Source: Planococcus maritimus
GTDB lineage: Bacteria; Bacillota; Bacilli; Bacillales_A; Planococcaceae
Direction: 5' to 3'
DNA: 64,000 nucleotides
Assembly (NCBI RefSeq): GCF_001592825.1
Contig: NZ_LTZG01000001.1
Coordinates: forward strand, 620,001 to 684,000
Part shown: positions 51,809 to 60,702 of the stretch, piece after piece
Position numbering within the stretch: the first letter of the stretch is position 1
Layout: every line of letters begins with the position of its first letter
The notes under the pieces: model-generated
Told to the model about the DNA's origin: nothing
Databases searched by the model: none
Seen by the model: the letters and a program-made list of their open reading frames with translations, nothing else
Made by a program: the position numbers and the translations under genes

Positions 51809-52566
51809 ATGGCCTTACCTAAAGCACGAGATAGTTCATTTAAATTGGACACCTGCTCCTTTCTGATTTTATAAGGGGAATCCAGCAAATTCAGCTCCTG
51901 CTTCACCTTGTCCCGATAGCGTTCCATCATGAGACGAACCCCTTCTTCATCGATATCTTTCAGCAGCAGATAAATCGATTGCCCCGTTGAGGTCGCCAAA
52001 TCGAATTTTTGGCGGATGGTCGACAAAGTTGCCCGCTCAAGAGACTCTTTGAGATTTTGCTGCGTGCGTTTATTTTTCGTATTGATTGAAATTTCTACAA
52101 ACCACGCTTCTTCCTGACGGCGTTCAGTAGTTTTCAACAGCCATTGTGCCTGTTCAGTGAACTCATTCACCGTTAGAATATCTGTTTCCCCGTGATATTT
52201 CTGGAGAAGTTGCACTTGCCTGCGCAATTCGCTGGCTTCGTAGCCAATTTGCTTAATTTGGTTGAGCAATAGCCAAAATGACAGGATAAACCCGGTAAAT
52301 AGCAAATGGCTATAGACATACATGATTTCCAATTCCGGCCGTTGCGTGAAGAAAAAGGCAAAGATCGTCAAAAAAGTCCCGTAGCTTAAAATGATGCTTA
52401 TGCCATACAGGAATACATAGCGTTCATGAATCAAAGTCATGAACAGGATTGAGAGCCCCGCCACGAGAAGCATTTCGGTAGAAAACGGCAGAACTAGCGA
52501 AAATAATGCCCACCCGAATCCAAGCATCGTTAAAATCAGAATTCCAAGTTTCAAATTGTTTTTCAT
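51805..52566 (-). CDS. Membrane protein with degenerate GGDEF domain (PelD/PssE-like), copy 1
   Basis: A 253-residue protein. Four N-terminal membrane helices (about 8-105), a coiled-coil link (QIGYEASELRRQVQLLQKYH) and a GGDEF-like fold in which STGQS replaces GGDEF (FDLATSTGQSIYLLLKDIDEEG). Upstream of it is IRQKFD, so the RxxD I-site spacing is shifted by one. It leads the operon and is the expected c-di-GMP-responsive regulator of the synthase. ATG 52566 follows GGGGTGG, and the longer GTG start is less well supported. Confidence 0.75.
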   Translation of the reverse strand: MKNNLKLGILILTMLGFGWALFSLVLPFSTEMLLVAGLSILFMTLIHERYVFLYGISIILSYGTFLTIFAFFFTQRPELEIMYVYSHLLFTGFILSFWLLLNQIKQIGYEASELRRQVQLLQKYHGETDILTVNEFTEQAQWLLKTTERRQEEAWFVEISINTKNKRTQQNLKESLERATLSTIRQKFDLATSTGQSIYLLLKDIDEEGVRLMMERYRDKVKQELNLLDSPYKIRKEQVSNLNELSRALGKAI

Positions 52567-52606
52567 TCTGCCCACCCCATCGCATAGGTTAAATTACCTG
52601 TTATTT

Positions 52607-52631
52607 ATTTCAATATTATAAATATTGAAAT
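52607..52631. promoter_or_regulatory. AT-rich perfect palindrome with embedded TATAAT upstream of the polysaccharide operon
   Basis: ATTTCAATATT-ATA-AATATTGAAAT (11-bp arms, 3-bp centre) lies 41 bp upstream of the first start codon. On the minus strand it contains TATAAT, so a bound repressor would cover the -10 box. Confidence 0.5.
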
Positions 52632-52888
52632 ATCATAAACCTATACTACTACACAAAAACAATTTAAACTAGTATAAAAAGTATTGTCAGTAATAATATC
52701 CTGTGATTTTTTGAGTATTTTAGGTATTAAGTATTATATAATCTTAATTTTCAGATATTATTTTTGCTATGTAGAAAGATTCACACTCCACTCCCTGAAG
52801 CGATTGAAAGCGGATACAATAATTCCCATCAAAATCCAAGGTTTTTTTGAAAAAACTCTGGTTTTAGTCTTTGTTGCTTTAAGCAAAC
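52632..52888. other. AT-rich gap between the polysaccharide operon and the GNAT gene
   Basis: This stretch, with the flanking palindrome and terminator, is about 358 bp without a gene. It is very AT-rich and should contain the promoter of the polysaccharide operon. Several short open frames lack ribosome binding sites. I see no RNA motif or repeat beyond the palindrome listed separately. Confidence 0.45.
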
Positions 52889-52891
52889 AAA

Positions 52892-52916
52892 AAAAGCTGC
52901 CAGTTCGACAGCTTTT
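52892..52916 (-). terminator. Rho-independent terminator of the GNAT gene
   Basis: AAAAGCTG pairs with CAGCTTTT and leads to a T-run on the minus strand, 8 bp beyond the stop codon. Confidence 0.78.
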
Positions 52917-52924
52917 CCTTTGCT

Positions 52925-53440
52925 TTATAAATACGTATACATGACTGGGTTATCCATGTTTTTCTTTAAGCGCTTGAATCCATTCTTTTTGTAATAAGCC
53001 CTAATTTTCTTATTATAGGCCTCGTCTTGTTTACTTGTATTCGTATAATAGCCAGGAATGACAACCAGCAGCTCAACATCTAGAAAACGCAACTCCTCCA
53101 GCATCTTTTGGCCAAAGGATTCCCCGATGCCTTTGTTGCGCTCATCTTCTGCCACTTTCAAGTCATCAAATACAGCAACTAGCCCAAAGACATCATCGAT
53201 ATCTGGAATATGCTTCAGGTCGCGGTACACTTCCCCCAAACCCTCAGAGATGTGTTCCGCATACATGGCTAAAGATTCAAGCGAACTGCGCTGTGGATTA
53301 AACAAATAGAAACGGGCATCTCCTACTTGTACCTGCTCGTCTTGCCCTTTCAGTGTACAATCTGCTTCACAAGCAAAGATTTCAGTTCCCGGCCGCATCT
53401 GGATCCGGTAGTCGACGTGGATATCATCTTCTGTAATCAT
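52925..53440 (-). CDS. GNAT family N-acetyltransferase
   Basis: A 171-residue protein with the GNAT acetyl-CoA pyrophosphate loop VAEDERNKGIGESFGQKMLEEL (R-x-x-G-x-G/A as RNKGIG) and C-terminal motif B (IRAYYKKNGFKRLKKN). The N-terminal half (about 1-80) is atypical and beta-rich. The acceptor is not known. Starts after a GGAGGAGATTCGATG-type site at 53440. Confidence 0.78.
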   Translation of the reverse strand: MITEDDIHVDYRIQMRPGTEIFACEADCTLKGQDEQVQVGDARFYLFNPQRSSLESLAMYAEHISEGLGEVYRDLKHIPDIDDVFGLVAVFDDLKVAEDERNKGIGESFGQKMLEELRFLDVELLVVIPGYYTNTSKQDEAYNKKIRAYYKKNGFKRLKKNMDNPVMYTYL

Positions 53441-53525
53441 CGAATCTCCTCCTCACAGTGTCCATTCGGTTGAGCTTATATTTAGTATGTCATTCATTAT
53501 CAGAAAATTCAATCGATAAATGAAA

Positions 53526-54404
53526 CTATTGTCCCGTCTTTTCTTCGGCTAATTTCTGTTCGAATAACTTCAAAAGCCGAGCTTTCAATTCAGGGCGTTG
53601 AAGGGCAAACTCGATCGTCGTTTCGATGAACCCGTATTTTTCGCCTACATCGTAGCGCTTGCCGTCAAAAGCAAACCCCAGGACTGGACGAATTGCATTC
53701 AATTTTCCGATGGCGTCGGTCAATTGGATTTCCCCGCCCGCACCGGGTTGCTGTTCAGCCAGCAATTGGAAGATTTCCGGCGTCAGGACATACCTGCCCA
53801 TGATGGCAAAATTGGATGGCGCATAGCCCGGAGCTGGCTTTTCGACAAAATGATCGACTTTCATAACAGCTCCATCGATTTCGGATGGGGCGATAATGCC
53901 ATAACGATGCGTGTCGCTATCGTTGACTTCCTTGACGCCGATTACGGGACTATCGGTTTTTTCAAATTGCTCCACCAATTGAAGAAGCGCGGGTGGATCG
54001 TTTTGGACAATATCATCCCCAAGCAGCACCGCAAACGGCTCATCTCCAATAAAGTGGCGCGCTGACCAAATGGCATGGCCGAGGCCGAGCGGCTGTTTTT
54101 GGCGGATGTAATGGATTTCCACTTCAGATGTCGCCAAGACCGAGTCCAGCATGTCGAGCTTTCCTTGTTCTTTTAGTACGTGTTCAAGTTCAAAGGCATG
54201 GTCGAAATGATCTTCAATGGCCCGCTTGCCTTTGCCCGTAACGATGATAATGCTCGTGATGCCAGAGGCGATTGCTTCTTCTACAATGTATTGGATCGTC
54301 GGCTTGTCGACAATCGGCAGCATTTCTTTGGGCATCGCCTTGGTTGCCGGCAAAAAACGGGTACCAAGGCCCGCCGCCGGAATGATTGCTTTAGTTATCT
54401 TCAT
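53526..54404 (-). CDS. galU: UTP-glucose-1-phosphate uridylyltransferase
   Basis: A 292-residue nucleotidyltransferase making UDP-glucose. N-terminal signature [18 protein letters not shown], then [27 protein letters not shown], and [25 protein letters not shown]-glucose feeds wall glycolipids and polysaccharides. The gene sits next to the Pel/Pss-like locus, and may supply it. ATG 54404 follows AAAGGTGAG. ATG 54416 is less likely. No clear terminator is seen after it. Confidence 0.95.
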   Translation of the reverse strand: MKITKAIIPAAGLGTRFLPATKAMPKEMLPIVDKPTIQYIVEEAIASGITSIIIVTGKGKRAIEDHFDHAFELEHVLKEQGKLDMLDSVLATSEVEIHYIRQKQPLGLGHAIWSARHFIGDEPFAVLLGDDIVQNDPPALLQLVEQFEKTDSPVIGVKEVNDSDTHRYGIIAPSEIDGAVMKVDHFVEKPAPGYAPSNFAIMGRYVLTPEIFQLLAEQQPGAGGEIQLTDAIGKLNAIRPVLGFAFDGKRYDVGEKYGFIETTIEFALQRPELKARLLKLFEQKLAEEKTGQ

Positions 54405-54469
54405 GGAACTTCTCACCTTTCCTCATACAGTCGTTTACTTGAGAGTATAGCATTGTTTCCAATAAGCAA

Positions 54470-54497
54470 AAAAGCCTCCGCTAAGGCGGAGGCTTTT
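54470..54497 (-). terminator. Terminator of the gabT-YjiH operon
   Basis: AAAAGCCTCCGC (54470-54481) pairs perfectly with GCGGAGGCTTTT (54486-54497), with a T-run on the minus strand. Confidence 0.9.
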
Positions 54498-54499
54498 GC

Positions 54500-55864
54500 T
54501 TAAGCGAAAAGGTGAGCGAACAGGACTATGACCGGCAAGGTAATCACTGTGCGCAATAGGAAAATTACCAATAGCTCCCAGAACTTCACCGGGATATTTG
54601 ATTTCAAAATCAAGATACCAATTTCAGACATGTAAATCAATTGTGTGAGCGACATGCCGGCGATGACGAACTTCGTCAGGTCGCTCTCGATGCCACTGCC
54701 AAGAACAGCAGGCAAGAACATGTCCGCAAATCCGACCAGTAAAGTCGGCGCTGCTTGAGCCGCTTCTGGCAATCCTAGAAGCGTCAGTATTGGGATGAGC
54801 GGATAGGCGATGATTCGGAAGATCGGCGTATATTCTGCAATGACCAGTGCCGCTGTGCCAAGCGCCATCACCAACGGAATCAACCCGAGCCAAATGTCCA
54901 TAACCGTCCCGATGCCGGACTGTGCAAGCTTCTTGCCGCTAGCAGCACGACTCGCTTTCATACGCGCAGCTTCAAAACCCCATTTAACCAGAGACACATT
55001 TTCTGGAACCGTGTCATCAATTTGTTTGCCGACACCTTCGCGGTATGTATCAGTTTTGCGAGACAAAGGCGGAATTCGCGGCATGATGACTGCGGCCACA
55101 AGACAAGCAACCGAAACCGCTAAATAAAACGGCAAGAAGAGATGTCCAATACCGATTACATTAGCGACGACTAAACTAAAGGCGACCGAAGCGATGGAGA
55201 ACGTTGTCGCAATGACAGCCGCTTCCCTTTTCGTGTAATAGCCTTCGTCATACTGTTTCATCGTTACAAGTACTCCGACTGGTGCCGCGCCCATCCAGGA
55301 GGCCATGGCATCGATCGACGAACGGCCTGGAAGTGTGAACACCGGACGCATCACTTTATTGAGCAAAGTCCCAACGAATTCCATCAAGCCGAATTCAACG
55401 AGCAGCGGCAACAAGATGCCGGCAAACAAGAACCAAGTCAAGAGCACCGGCGCCAGGTCATAAAGCACAACGCCGCCTGTATTGCGCGAAGCAATCGCTT
55501 CAGGGCCGACTTCATAGAATGCCATGACGCCAACCGCAAACCCGATAAAGCGAATGGCCAAGCTGACAGGGCCGATAATGAAAATCGGGCGCAGCATCTC
55601 GGAATTGCGGATAAAATCAGGCTTTGCGATTGTCGCTACTAACCCTGTGACTGCGGAAAAGCCAAGAAGAATCAGGATGAATCCAGGAATCCACTCGCCG
55701 AATGTGCTGAGCAGAAAAGAAGCCAAAATTCCGACCCCTATTGTAATTTGCCCCTCATACGAAACAGGCACCAAAAATAACAGCGCACCGATTAGTGATG
55801 GGATGATGAATTTCCATGTGGCAGATGGCGATAAAGCCTGTTTTTCTTTTGGAATGCTGGTCAT
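54500..55864 (-). CDS. YjiH family membrane protein (nucleoside-recognition/Gate domain)
   Basis: A 454-residue polytopic protein with about ten helices. It contains two Gate-type segments (GRSSIDAMASWMGAAPVGVLV and the FADMFLPAVLGSGIESDLTKFV region), the mark of the YjiH group. Function unknown; transport is likely. It is the last gene in an operon with a GABA aminotransferase and a PAS-AAA regulator, which suggests the substrate may be GABA or a related amine/amino acid. ATG 55864 follows AAGGGGG. Confidence 0.87.
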   Translation of the reverse strand: MTSIPKEKQALSPSATWKFIIPSLIGALLFLVPVSYEGQITIGVGILASFLLSTFGEWIPGFILILLGFSAVTGLVATIAKPDFIRNSEMLRPIFIIGPVSLAIRFIGFAVGVMAFYEVGPEAIASRNTGGVVLYDLAPVLLTWFLFAGILLPLLVEFGLMEFVGTLLNKVMRPVFTLPGRSSIDAMASWMGAAPVGVLVTMKQYDEGYYTKREAAVIATTFSIASVAFSLVVANVIGIGHLFLPFYLAVSVACLVAAVIMPRIPPLSRKTDTYREGVGKQIDDTVPENVSLVKWGFEAARMKASRAASGKKLAQSGIGTVMDIWLGLIPLVMALGTAALVIAEYTPIFRIIAYPLIPILTLLGLPEAAQAAPTLLVGFADMFLPAVLGSGIESDLTKFVIAGMSLTQLIYMSEIGILILKSNIPVKFWELLVIFLLRTVITLPVIVLFAHLFA

Positions 55865-55900
55865 GAACGTTTCCCCCTTTTGTATAATCCCCTTCAATTG

Positions 55901-57211
55901 TTACCGTAAGTTCGTTAATGCCTGGTCGAGCACTTGAATACCTTCATCAATCTGCTCTTGCGTGACAACGAGAGGCGGAATCATCCGGATGACTTCTCCT
56001 GAATTGCCGCATAAATAGAACAGCACCCCTTGCTTCAGGCAATCATCCAAAACTTCCATGACTGCTTTCCCATCCGGCCGTTTCGTTTTAGTATCCATCA
56101 ATTCGATGCCAATCATAAGCCCAACGCCACGCACTTCACGGATGACGGGATGTTTTTGCTTTAGCTTATCCAGCTCTTTGAGGGCATAGGCGCCCAGTGT
56201 TTGGGCATTTTCCAATAGCCGTTCTTCTTTTAATACTTCTATAGAAGCAAGTGCTGCTGAACAGGCGAGTGGATTGCCGCCGAATGTCGTCCCATGCGTA
56301 CCAAGCGGCCATTGATCCATCAACTCTTTCGAGGCCACCGTCGCGCTTAGCGGAAGTCCGGCTGCGATGCCTTTTGCAACTGCCATAATGTCCGGCGTGA
56401 CGCCAAAAGTCTGCGCCGCAAACCAATTGCCGGTACGGCCAAAGCCTGTTTGCACTTCATCAAAAATAAGCAGGATGCCATGTCGGTCGCAAATTTCGCG
56501 GACTTTTTCCAACCATTCTTTCGGCGGAATGATATAGCCGCCTTCACCTAGTACCGGTTCTAAGATGATGCAAGCAACTTCTTCCGGTGTCACTTGATGA
56601 TTGAAAAGCTTTTCGATATCGCGTTCGAGTTTCTCCGGGAAAAAGACAGCTGGGTCTGCTCCTTCCGGCAAATCATCCGGATGTGCATACGGCAATTGAT
56701 ACGTCAGCCAAGAGGGTTGCATATGCTTACGGTATTTGCTTTTCGAGGTCGATACGCTGAGCGCGCCCATCGAACGGCCATGGAAGCTGCCTGTGAAAGA
56801 CACAACATACGGGCGTTTCGTTACATATTTCGCCAGCTTGATGCCGCCTTCGATCGCTTCGGTGCCGCTATTGGCGAAAAAGAAGTTATCGAGTTTCCCT
56901 GGCATGATTTGCTGCAGTTCGTACGCCAATTTCAAGATCGATTCGTAAATGATGACCCCCGAAGGCCCATGGATTAGATGGTCCGCCCCGTCTTTGATTG
57001 CCTGAACGACTTTCGGGTGGCGATGTCCAACATTCTCCACCGCAATGCCGGACGTGAAATCCAGATAAGTGCGTCCATCCGCCCCGTAGTAATAACAGCC
57101 TTCCGCTTTCACGACCGGAAGATTTGGATGGTCTTTTGCCATACTCGGCGCAAGTAAATTGCCGATCGAATTCGTCATGTCCATCCAGCCTGGTGTTTGT
57201 TTCGTTGTCAT
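55901..57211 (-). CDS. gabT: 4-aminobutyrate aminotransferase-like class III aminotransferase
   Basis: A 436-residue PLP enzyme. Segments are [69 protein letters not shown], and PLP Lys in [15 protein letters not shown]. It should convert GABA plus 2-oxoglutarate to succinic semialdehyde and glutamate, although related omega-aminotransferases look alike. Start ATG 57211 overlaps the regulator stop by 4 bp. The succinic semialdehyde dehydrogenase gene is not in this window. Confidence 0.9.
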   Translation of the reverse strand: MTTKQTPGWMDMTNSIGNLLAPSMAKDHPNLPVVKAEGCYYYGADGRTYLDFTSGIAVENVGHRHPKVVQAIKDGADHLIHGPSGVIIYESILKLAYELQQIMPGKLDNFFFANSGTEAIEGGIKLAKYVTKRPYVVSFTGSFHGRSMGALSVSTSKSKYRKHMQPSWLTYQLPYAHPDDLPEGADPAVFFPEKLERDIEKLFNHQVTPEEVACIILEPVLGEGGYIIPPKEWLEKVREICDRHGILLIFDEVQTGFGRTGNWFAAQTFGVTPDIMAVAKGIAAGLPLSATVASKELMDQWPLGTHGTTFGGNPLACSAALASIEVLKEERLLENAQTLGAYALKELDKLKQKHPVIREVRGVGLMIGIELMDTKTKRPDGKAVMEVLDDCLKQGVLFYLCGNSGEVIRMIPPLVVTQEQIDEGIQVLDQALTNLR

Positions 57212-58533
57212 AAGTCTTCATCCCTTCCTGTTGCGATAGCGTGTTTTTTTAATTTGCGGACAACTGATGGCTGGCTGATACCCAGCCGTTCCGCTATTTC
57301 AGTCGTTGTCCGGTAGCGTTTCTTGGCATTCTCGAGCACTTTCTTTTCGACTACATCCAGTAGATGCGGCAAGGTCCGGCCTTCGAGTTCGATGCCCACT
57401 TGTTCGTCTTGCGCTGGGCGGTAACTCGCCGGTAAGTCTTCGAGACGAATGTCAGCGTACTCGCTTTCCAAATAACTGCGTTCCAGCACATTGCGGACTT
57501 CCCGGAAATTGCCTTTCCACTCCAATTGCAGTAGATGCATATACGCCGCATCGGCCAATTTTTTTCGTGTGCCGTATTTCCGGCCGAGTTCTTCAAGTAC
57601 TTGTAACAAGAATGCTTCCAAGTCTTCTGGACGTCCACGGAGACCGGCCAGTTCGATATGCGAAATGTTCAATAAGTAAAACAAGGCTTCACGGAATGCA
57701 CCTGCTTGCATATGTGCCTCTAAAGACGTTTCGCTAATCGCGATGAGTCGGATGTCGCGTTTTTCTGCCAGCAGCTTCTCGAGCATCGACTGGGCTCGGC
57801 ATGATAGGCGATCGATTTCGTTGAGCACTAGTGTCCCACCTGCAGCAAGACTAAAATAGCCGTCTGTTTCATTAAAGGATTCCACGAATATGGTGTCGGG
57901 GATCGCCCCGCAATCCACTTCGATAAACGCTTCCTCACGCCGTGCACTATGTTGATGGATCAGCTTTGCGATTAAGCTTTTGCCGGTTCCCCTTGGCCCT
58001 TCGATGACGAGAGGCGCATCGTATTCCGCCATTTTCAATGCGCTGCGCAAGGCACGTTCAGACTGCGCGCTTTGTGCAATGAATCCTTCAACCGGTACAT
58101 CCCTTCCCCTCAAATATGCAAGTTCTCCTTTAACACGGTCCATTTCGGTTTCGAGCGATTCCAGGTATTCTTTCATGATCATTAGTTCTGACACTTCGTA
58201 GGAGTAACTGATGACATATTCGACTTCCCGCTGCTCATCAAAAACCGGCATGCCCGTAATGAGCATCTTCTTACCGCTGGCGGTCTCCTGGACAAGCACC
58301 AGTTTTTTCTTCCGTTCGATGACTTGCGGAGTGACTGCTGGTGTAAAAACACCTTCTTTCTCCAATTCATAGATCGATCGGCCGAGCAAGGCAGCCGGTT
58401 CCACTCCGTAGTGTAGGCCACTCAATTCTGTGACTTTGATAATGCGCCCTTCCCTATTAGTAACAATAATATCTTCGTCGTGCATGGCCATAACTTCTTC
58501 TATAGAATCTGGCACAAGCAAATGTCGGTGCAT
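57208..58533 (-). CDS. PAS-AAA-HTH regulator lacking the GAFTGA loop
   Basis: A 441-residue regulator with the layout of sigma54 activators. PAS domain about 10-115 ([20 protein letters not shown]), AAA domain about 145-355 and C-terminal Fis-type HTH ([22 protein letters not shown]). Walker A is GPRGTGKS. The ESELFG...GAFTGA segment is replaced by [16 protein letters not shown], a deletion of the sigma54-contact loop, and Walker B reads LVLNEID (Asn for Asp). This resembles TyrR-like regulators that act with sigmaA. Start follows GAGGTG. Confidence 0.87.
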   Translation of the reverse strand: MHRHLLVPDSIEEVMAMHDEDIIVTNREGRIIKVTELSGLHYGVEPAALLGRSIYELEKEGVFTPAVTPQVIERKKKLVLVQETASGKKMLITGMPVFDEQREVEYVISYSYEVSELMIMKEYLESLETEMDRVKGELAYLRGRDVPVEGFIAQSAQSERALRSALKMAEYDAPLVIEGPRGTGKSLIAKLIHQHSARREEAFIEVDCGAIPDTIFVESFNETDGYFSLAAGGTLVLNEIDRLSCRAQSMLEKLLAEKRDIRLIAISETSLEAHMQAGAFREALFYLLNISHIELAGLRGRPEDLEAFLLQVLEELGRKYGTRKKLADAAYMHLLQLEWKGNFREVRNVLERSYLESEYADIRLEDLPASYRPAQDEQVGIELEGRTLPHLLDVVEKKVLENAKKRYRTTTEIAERLGISQPSVVRKLKKHAIATGRDEDL

Positions 58534-58546
58534 CTATTCACCTCAT

Positions 58547-58583
58547 TTATTCATTATTGTATAGACTATACGATAATGAATAA
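58547..58583. promoter_or_regulatory. 37-bp near-perfect palindrome at the regulator promoter
   Basis: Two 18-bp arms around a single A (left 58547-58564, right 58566-58583) match except at one position. The core GTATAG-A-CTATAC covers a minus-strand -10 box TATAGT (58565-58570), with TTGCAT (58589-58594) 18 bp upstream as -35. It is the likely operator for the regulator encoded 13 bp away. Confidence 0.75.
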
Positions 58584-58750
58584 CTAAAATGCAAGACAAT
58601 TCGAATAATTAATTTTTTTCATTCGAAATTCTAGTCGATGCCCCGGCGATGTTTGCACCACTTATAATTCTATTGACCCATTCTAAAAGTAATGATTCAC
58701 GACTATACTATTCTAGATATTCCATTTATTTCACATATAGGAGGATTCAA

Positions 58751-59929
58751 ATGAAATGTATTTTCACCATTATCACTTCCCTGTTATTGACAATTATGAT
58801 CGGGACAGCGACTGCATCCGCTATTTCAGAGGATGATCGTGGGTTTAACCGCTTATTGGCTGAAATCGGCTGGGAAAAAGCGGATTACATCGACTATTTA
58901 GACACTAAAGGATGGACTTTGGATGATTTTTATTCTTCCATCGAACTCGGTACGCCGCTGACAGAAGACAGCATTTTGCAACTCATGGATACATACGAAT
59001 TGACGCGGGCGGAATTAAACAGCCTGTTGGAAGAATTCGGAGACCTGGACACGGGTGTCGACGTATTGGACGGGGATTTTATCATTTTCGTGGAAGAACT
59101 GGAACAATCGCTCGATTTTTACTTGAATTTCGATCTGGACCTAACATCGATTACAGATGAAAACCTAGCCTCTTTACTAGAGGATTACGGATTTGCTTCA
59201 AAAGAAGAACTGGAACAATTCCTTAATTTGTTCGACGAATCTCTTGTAGACTATGAGTTTATCGAAGACTTGGAAAGCTCCATTATGTTCTACCAAGAAG
59301 ATTGGCTGTTCGATCTGGATGTGGAGAGTGTATTTAGTGAATTCGGCTTGACCGAGCAAGAACTTGAGCGGTTGGCACAGCATTTCGAAACACTCGATTA
59401 CACAAATCCACAATTCGAAGAACGCTTGATGGCACTTAGCGAACGCATGATAGCGATCGAGGAATTTTCGACTGTAACCGAATTATCCGCTGAACAAATC
59501 GCGGAACTTTTGTCGATCTACGATGAGTTTATGGAAATCTTTGAAATGAAAGCCAAGTATTATTTTGTTAAAGGCGACGAGAAAAAAGAGATGAGTGTTC
59601 AATCCCTTATTTCTCTCGAGTCGACAGATGGTTACGACCTGTTGATTGAGCTATACAATACTCAAGGTGAATTCCTGGCAGATATCCTGTTGACTGCTGA
59701 CATGTTCGGTTCGGACCTCATCATTGATACCGGAAAAGAATTGGAAGACAGCACACCGACCATTACACCGATTCCGACACAGCCTGTGGATAACACGAAC
59801 CAAACCGTCAAAGGCGGCAAATTGCCAAAAACAGCAAGTGATTTTGCGGCAAATATGTTCATTGGCTTTGCCTTTGTTGTATTTGGTGCTTTGTTGTTCA
59901 GACGTTCCCGAGTGAAGCGCACAGCATGA
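58751..59929 (+). CDS. Acidic surface protein with LPKTA sorting signal
   Basis: A 392-residue precursor. Signal peptide to about 24 (GTATASA-I). The mature protein is extremely acidic and built of helix-turn-helix units (LTEDSILQLMDTYELTRAEL, then DENLASLLEDYGFASKEELEQ, then VFSEFGLTEQELERL), a Pro/Thr stalk (about 335-352, TPTITPIPTQPV), and LPKTA, membrane helix and RRSRVKR tail. It fits the processed acidic surface protein group with LPXTA signals. ATG 58751 follows AGGAGG. Overlaps its sortase gene by 4 bp. Confidence 0.92.
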   Translation: MKCIFTIITSLLLTIMIGTATASAISEDDRGFNRLLAEIGWEKADYIDYLDTKGWTLDDFYSSIELGTPLTEDSILQLMDTYELTRAELNSLLEEFGDLDTGVDVLDGDFIIFVEELEQSLDFYLNFDLDLTSITDENLASLLEDYGFASKEELEQFLNLFDESLVDYEFIEDLESSIMFYQEDWLFDLDVESVFSEFGLTEQELERLAQHFETLDYTNPQFEERLMALSERMIAIEEFSTVTELSAEQIAELLSIYDEFMEIFEMKAKYYFVKGDEKKEMSVQSLISLESTDGYDLLIELYNTQGEFLADILLTADMFGSDLIIDTGKELEDSTPTITPIPTQPVDNTNQTVKGGKLPKTASDFAANMFIGFAFVVFGALLFRRSRVKRTA

Positions 59930-60615
59930 GTAAAAAAACCATTTCCTGGTTGATGACGATTGCCGCAGCCGGAATGATTGTTTTCGGCATCTGGTTCAGC
60001 GGCACCCAGGCAGCGACTTTCGCAAAAGGCTATCTTTTGTACAAAGCTGATGCTGTCTCTGCGGAAGATTTCGCGCCAAAATTGCAGACTACAAACGCTG
60101 AAGTTTCCTTGCCGGATGCGGAACCTGCGGAAAGCCTTAAGGATTTGGAAAAACCGGCAGAACCAGCAGAAACAGGGCAACTTCCAAAAGACATCAGCTA
60201 TCCATCCGACCCCCAAATCGGCGACTTGATGGGCGAACTCATTATTCCTAAACTAGGGGCAAGCCTGCCAATCATTCACGGCACCGATGAAGACGAACTG
60301 GAAAAAGGCGTCGGCCATTATGCAGGGAGCGTGATGCCAGGGCAATCCGACAACTCGGTCTTGTCTGGGCATCGCGATACTGTATTTCGTGAGCTTGGAC
60401 AAGTTGGCAAAGGCGATGAGTTCATCGTCCAGACAGCTGATGGCACCTTCACATACCGCGTTCGCCAAGTACGCATTGTCGACGAAGACGACCGCACCGT
60501 CATTGTCCCAAAACCAAGGGCCACGCTGACTGTCTCGACGTGCTATCCTTTTGATTTCGTCGGCTACGCTCCTGAACGCTATATTCTCGTAGCCGACCTC
60601 GTCTCGAGCAGCTAA
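59926..60615 (+). CDS. Class D sortase
   Basis: A 229-residue transpeptidase. Membrane anchor at about 8-28, then a Glu/Pro linker, and the sortase barrel: His in SVLSGHRDTVF, Cys in TLTVSTCYPF, Arg in GYAPERYILVA. It should cleave the LPKTA protein encoded just upstream and fix it to a wall acceptor. The two genes are translationally coupled (ATGA), making a dedicated substrate-sortase pair. LPXTA recognition is typical of class D sortases. Confidence 0.94.
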   Translation: MSKKTISWLMTIAAAGMIVFGIWFSGTQAATFAKGYLLYKADAVSAEDFAPKLQTTNAEVSLPDAEPAESLKDLEKPAEPAETGQLPKDISYPSDPQIGDLMGELIIPKLGASLPIIHGTDEDELEKGVGHYAGSVMPGQSDNSVLSGHRDTVFRELGQVGKGDEFIVQTADGTFTYRVRQVRIVDEDDRTVIVPKPRATLTVSTCYPFDFVGYAPERYILVADLVSSS

Positions 60616-60620
60616 ACGAC

Positions 60621-60658
60621 AAGAACGCAGCCTCCCAAAAGGAAGCTGCGTTCTTTAT
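60621..60658 (+). terminator. Terminator of the sortase operon
   Basis: AAGAACGCAGC pairs with GCTGCGTTCTT and is followed by a short T-tract. Confidence 0.85.
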
Positions 60659-60670
60659 TTCATCCATCAA

Positions 60671-60700
60671 AAAAGCCCTGAATTTCCATTCAGGGCTTTT
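60671..60700 (-). terminator. Terminator of the protease gene
   Basis: AAAAGCCCTGAAT (60671-60683) pairs perfectly with ATTCAGGGCTTTT (60688-60700). Confidence 0.88.
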
Positions 60701-60702
60701 CA

